Below, one piece after another: positions 14,157-17,009 of a DNA stretch of 17,009 nt. The stretch is from an uncultured Eubacteriales bacterium. Lineage in GTDB: Bacteria; Bacillota; Clostridia; Oscillospirales; Oscillospiraceae. The translations under genes were made by a program, and so were the position numbers. Under the pieces are notes generated by a model, which saw nothing but the letters and a program-made list of their open reading frames with translations, made no database searches and was not told the origin of the DNA. The stretch spans positions 1 to 17,009 of the forward strand of contig CABRZL010000039.1 in NCBI GenBank assembly GCA_902475435.1, read 5' to 3'. Positions within the stretch are counted from its first letter, which is position 1; each line of letters opens with the position of its first letter.

Positions 14157-15335
14157 ATGAAGAAAATTTTTGCTTGGGCACTGAGAATTTGTTGTTTTGC
14201 CGTGATTGGTGTGGCAGCGGCTACCCTGATTCGCTGCCTGTTACACATCAATGACGATCATTCTTTTGAGGCAGTGATGGGAGTGACGGCATCTCCGAGT
14301 CAGAGTGTACAAACGGCGGAACCTTCGACTGTGGGACTCCAGATGTACAGCAGTATCGATGAAAATCCCACTGTGATTCTCAGTGCCGACGGTAGCGCAA
14401 CAGCGAACCATTCGACCGTGACAGTGACAGCCTCTTTTAGCAATATCATTAATAATATTCAGGCAGATCTGAAGTGGTTTGTGGATGGAGAACTGGTAGA
14501 TGAGGAAGAAAACCAGTTGTTGGTGGAGGGCTCCACAGTGGTCTATGGAGTATCGGTAGATGTTGAAGATGCGGAGCAGGATCAGGCCCTAGTGGAACTG
14601 GCTGTAGATTTCGGGGACAAAACAGTGACTGCGGATACTTCGTTTCCTGTAGAACGCCAATATGTAGTCATTCAAACAGAAGAGATCACAGTAACATGCA
14701 TCCAAGACTGTAGTATTTATAGCGACAGCGATTTGTCGGAGGATACGGGAGAAATCATGTATGAGGATGAAACTGGGCTACTTCTTGCTTATGATACCAA
14801 CAGCAGCGGACTTAGCGCATTGAAGCTGCAATTCCCAGACGGTTCTGAGGGATGGGTCAGCGCCCGGCGAAATGAGATTACGGAGGAAGACTGTACCACA
14901 GATGAGGACTATACAGATGAACAGAAGGTAGAATTTGTAAATTCGATGAATTATGACAGCAATACGGAGTATCTGGTATGGGTGAGCCTGTATACGCAGA
15001 AAGTTAATGTATTTACTGGCTACAAAGGGAACTGGGAGTTGGAAGAAACCTTTGAGTGTGCGACAGGAGTCAATGAAACGCCCACTACCACAGGAGTGTT
15101 CATGCTTAACACGCTAAATGAACGCTGGGATCTTGGAAAAACCTATGTAGAACCTGTACTGATATTTAATGGCGGCGAAGCGTTCACGAGCCAACCCTAT
15201 GATGTGGAAACGGGTGAGATTGCAGACGACACCATGGGAGAACCGGCTTCCAGTGGCAGTGTTCGCATGTTAGAGGATGATATAGCATGGATGTCTGATA
15301 ATCTGCCCATTGGGACTATGGTTGTTGTATATTGA
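14157..15335 (+). CDS. Membrane-anchored L,D-transpeptidase (YkuD) fold protein lacking catalytic residues
   Basis: A 392-residue exported protein. Residues 5-29 form a signal anchor (WALRICCFAVIGVAAATLI). Residues about 70-168 look like a beta-rich, acidic Ig-like domain, 175-240 an SH3-like domain (ITVTCIQDCSIYSDSD ... GWVSARR), and 270-392 a YkuD domain (EYLVWVSLYTQKVNVFTG, CATGVNETPTTTGVFML, LPIGTMVVVY). Active L,D-transpeptidases cross-link peptidoglycan with a Cys in SHGC(V/I)R and an upstream His. Here the motif reads SSGSVRM, so Ser366 replaces the motif His and Ser368 the catalytic Cys, and AFTSQPYD has Thr344 where the conserved His is expected. Transpeptidase chemistry is therefore unlikely; a structural or binding role in the cell wall is inference. 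The SD (GGTGA) is weak and close. A terminator follows. Confidence 0.8.
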   Translation: MKKIFAWALRICCFAVIGVAAATLIRCLLHINDDHSFEAVMGVTASPSQSVQTAEPSTVGLQMYSSIDENPTVILSADGSATANHSTVTVTASFSNIINNIQADLKWFVDGELVDEEENQLLVEGSTVVYGVSVDVEDAEQDQALVELAVDFGDKTVTADTSFPVERQYVVIQTEEITVTCIQDCSIYSDSDLSEDTGEIMYEDETGLLLAYDTNSSGLSALKLQFPDGSEGWVSARRNEITEEDCTTDEDYTDEQKVEFVNSMNYDSNTEYLVWVSLYTQKVNVFTGYKGNWELEETFECATGVNETPTTTGVFMLNTLNERWDLGKTYVEPVLIFNGGEAFTSQPYDVETGEIADDTMGEPASSGSVRMLEDDIAWMSDNLPIGTMVVVY

Positions 15336-15338
15336 TTG

Positions 15339-15385
15339 AAGAGCCTGTTTCCGTTCGATTTTGGTCGATTGGAGCAGGCTCTTTT
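15339..15385 (+). terminator. Terminator of the L,D-transpeptidase-like gene
   Basis: AAGAGCCTG (15339-15347) pairs with CAGGCTCTT (15375-15383), and a short further pairing lies inside the loop. TTTT follows directly. The large loop and short T tract suggest moderate strength. Confidence 0.75.
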
Positions 15386-15395
15386 GTACAGAGAC

Positions 15396-15424
15396 TTGGA
15401 TATTTTATTGAACGGTGTTATAAT
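15396..15424 (+). promoter_or_regulatory. Promoter of the HD-domain gene
   Basis: TTGGAT (15396-15401) and a perfect TATAAT (15419-15424) are 17 bases apart, about 28 bases before the ATG at 15453. Confidence 0.75.
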
Positions 15425-15452
15425 ATGGCTATTACAAAGGAGGCAATCAACT

Positions 15453-16031
15453 ATGGAACGTGTAGAAGCACTTCAACTTTTAAAGAAATATAATCAAGAA
15501 CCTTTTCATATTCAGCACGCTCTGACCGTGGAAGCCGTGATGGGCTGGTTTGCCGATCAGCTTGGCTATGGGGCAGAGAAAGATTTTTGGCGTACTGTGG
15601 GACTGCTCCATGACTTGGACTTTGAACAATATCCGGATCAGCACTGTGTCAAAGAAGCGGAGATTATGACGGAATTGGGATTAGATCCAAAGCTGATCCA
15701 TGCAGTGGCAAGCCATGGATATGGCATTTGCAGCGATGTAAAACCAGAGCATGAGATGGAAAAGGTACTCTTTGCGGTGGACGAGCTTACGGGATTGATT
15801 GGTGCGGCAGTGAAGATGCGGCCGTCTAAGAGTACCAAGGATTTGGAACTGTCTAGCCTGAAGAAAAAGTTTAAGGACAAAAAATTTGCTGCAGGATGCT
15901 CTCGTCAGGTGATTCGAGACGGAGCGGAGATGTTAGGTTGGGATTTGGACAAGCTTATGACCGATACAATCGCAGCTATGCGTGCAGCAGAAGATGAAGT
16001 GATTGCGGCAATGGAACAGGAGACAGTGTAG
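15453..16031 (+). CDS. HD domain-containing protein (putative hydrolase)
   Basis: A 192-residue cytoplasmic protein with a compact HD fold: His22 (HIQHALTVE), His53-Asp54 (VGLLHDLDFEQYP) and Asp110 (FAVDELTG), with extra conserved-looking His64 and His88 (ASHGYG). HD proteins are metal-dependent phosphohydrolases, but the substrate of this short subgroup (often annotated HDIG or hydrolase) is not known. The C-terminus is helical and charged. The frame is open back to 15336, but that part overlaps the preceding terminator and the promoter; AAAGGAGG precedes the ATG at 15453. It stands alone between its promoter and a strong terminator. Confidence 0.88.
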   Translation: MERVEALQLLKKYNQEPFHIQHALTVEAVMGWFADQLGYGAEKDFWRTVGLLHDLDFEQYPDQHCVKEAEIMTELGLDPKLIHAVASHGYGICSDVKPEHEMEKVLFAVDELTGLIGAAVKMRPSKSTKDLELSSLKKKFKDKKFAAGCSRQVIRDGAEMLGWDLDKLMTDTIAAMRAAEDEVIAAMEQETV

Positions 16032-16117
16032 AATCAGCAAAGCTGACGGAAGCTTTAACTTAGAGGATCATTATATCAATTATAAAATTTGTCATTTGTA
16101 GATGTATAACGAGAATG

Positions 16118-16165
16118 ACTCCCTCCTCAGAGACGTTTTTTGTCCTTCGTCTCTGAGGAGGGAGT
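16118..16165. terminator. Terminator between the HD gene and yihY
   Basis: A perfect 18-bp inverted repeat (16118-16135 with 16148-16165, 12-base loop) lies between two convergent genes, with TTGTTT following on the plus strand. It best fits the HD gene and can also block read-through from yihY. Confidence 0.9.
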
Positions 16166-16184
16166 TTGTTTCTGGAGAAAGATA

Positions 16185-17009
16185 TCAGTTAGTTTCTCGC
16201 GTTTGTTCTGTTATGCGTTTTTTTAATCTTCGGTGGGTAGCTACGTATACTTTCCAAAAAATTTCCGGATAGCATCGATTGATCACTGCACCAATAAACA
16301 CAATACACATACAGAAATAGAGCCAGAGCATGGCTAAAATCATCATGGTCAGACCACCGTACAGTGTGGTAAATTGACCGATGCGATTGACATAGATGGA
16401 AAACAGAGCAGAGAAAATCATCCAAGCCAGACTCGTAAATGCAGCGCCTGGGATCTGCATGTAAAATCGCATTTTTTTATTTGGGAAAAAGGTATAGATT
16501 AGCATAAATACGACCGTGAAGATTAAAAATAGCGTTAAGCCCCTTTGCTGCATAACAGCAGAGAATATACGAGATACTCTGGGGGCGCTGTGCTGAAGTT
16601 GGATCAAGATATGCTGTCCAAAGACCCGAAGCGCTAAATTGATAAGAAGACCGAAAATCAGAACCAGCATATATCCGATGCAGATAATTCTTTTGAAAAT
16701 AAAATTTCTTGTATCGTTAACATCGGCAATGGCATTGAGGCCATCTAAAAGGCCGAGCATGCTTTTTGCAGCGGTCCACAGGGTAACCAAGAGGGACAAG
16801 GATAAAGCAGTTGCACTGGAGGTCAACAAATCATCGGCAATTTGATTTAACAGGGGTGCAAAAGAATCAGGAAGCATCAGGGCAATCATTTCAATGAAAT
16901 CCTGCGTGCTCAATGGAGTAAAGCTGACAATGGACAGCGCTAACATCAAAAGAGGAAATACAGCGGTAATAATAAAGAAGGAGGCACTGGCGGCATAGGT
17001 GGAAATGTG
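16185..17009 (-). CDS. YihY/BrkB family inner-membrane protein (5' end outside the window)
   Basis: The visible 274 residues are the middle and C-terminal part of a YihY/virulence factor BrkB (formerly RNase BN-annotated) membrane protein, usually about 280-310 residues. The frame is open to the window edge, beginning HISTYAASASFFIITAVFPLLML, which is typical of the first helix, so roughly the first 20-30 residues are missing. Several membrane helices follow (for example ATALSLSLLVTLW, IICIGYMLVLIFGLLINLAL, LTLFLIFTVVFMLIYTFF, LAMLWLYFCMCIVFIGAVIN) with the family's YGGL and LWLYF segments, then a basic cytoplasmic tail (RRLKKR). Its function is unproven; BrkB-like proteins have been suggested as transporters. 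A TTG at 16949 is not the start because the homology continues upstream. Confidence 0.9.
   Translation of the reverse strand, partial: HISTYAASASFFIITAVFPLLMLALSIVSFTPLSTQDFIEMIALMLPDSFAPLLNQIADDLLTSSATALSLSLLVTLWTAAKSMLGLLDGLNAIADVNDTRNFIFKRIICIGYMLVLIFGLLINLALRVFGQHILIQLQHSAPRVSRIFSAVMQQRGLTLFLIFTVVFMLIYTFFPNKKMRFYMQIPGAAFTSLAWMIFSALFSIYVNRIGQFTTLYGGLTMMILAMLWLYFCMCIVFIGAVINRCYPEIFWKVYVATHRRLKKRITEQTRETN

Noticed and set aside
15336..15452. Upstream extension of the HD-domain protein to 15336
   Set aside because: This stretch contains the terminator of the preceding gene and the TTGGAT/TATAAT promoter; AAAGGAGG points to the ATG at 15453.
16118..16165. 18-bp inverted repeat as a mobile-element end or small RNA
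   Set aside because: Its place between two convergent stops and the T-rich flank fit a terminator.

Overview
The window looks like a chromosomal segment of a low-to-mid GC Firmicute, most likely a gut clostridium of the Oscillospiraceae type (Flavonifractor/Oscillibacter relatives). This rests on strong GGAGG-type ribosome binding sites, clear sigma-A promoters with 17-nt spacers, a dgt-dnaG-rpoD gene order, a YtrA-type GntR regulator, TmcAL (YlbM) beside ackA, and a zinc-ribbon L31. No tRNA, rRNA, CRISPR array, prophage or insertion sequence was seen. The genus is inference only.

Layout. 1-1000 (minus): rplM-rpsI ribosomal operon with its own promoter and a possible structured leader. 1016-1886 (plus): a TtcA-family tRNA-thiolation protein, ending in a terminator shared with the convergent next gene. 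1885-3535: a tannase-like alpha/beta hydrolase (minus) divergent from a GntR/YtrA repressor (plus); a small overlapping membrane ORF follows the repressor. 4141-5886 (minus): acetate kinase with a structured leader, and upstream of it an unknown 124-residue protein. 6020-7247 (plus): TmcAL, which uses acetate to modify tRNA-Met. 7275-7623: rpmE (L31). 7669-13867 (plus): a tight run hflX, GNAT remnant, yigZ, dgt, dnaG, rpoD, ending in a strong terminator, so GTPase, dNTP pool, primase and sigma factor appear to share an operon. 13990-15385: a membrane-anchored L,D-transpeptidase-like protein lacking its catalytic residues. 15396-16165: an HD-domain protein. 16185-17009 (minus): the C-terminal part of a YihY/BrkB membrane protein running off the window.

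Most of the window is housekeeping. No convincing new multi-gene system is visible. The unusual items are single genes: the YkuD-fold pseudoenzyme (catalytic His and Cys both replaced), the GNAT gene with an in-frame internal deletion, the tannase-like enzyme with a 21-bp tandem repeat encoding a Pro-Gly-Met loop and an altered substrate-binding residue, and the GntR regulator whose C-terminus appears to run past its natural end. No gene-free stretch exceeds 300 bases; the longest (13868-14156, 289 bases) holds the rpoD terminator, a promoter and a leader with an inverted repeat.
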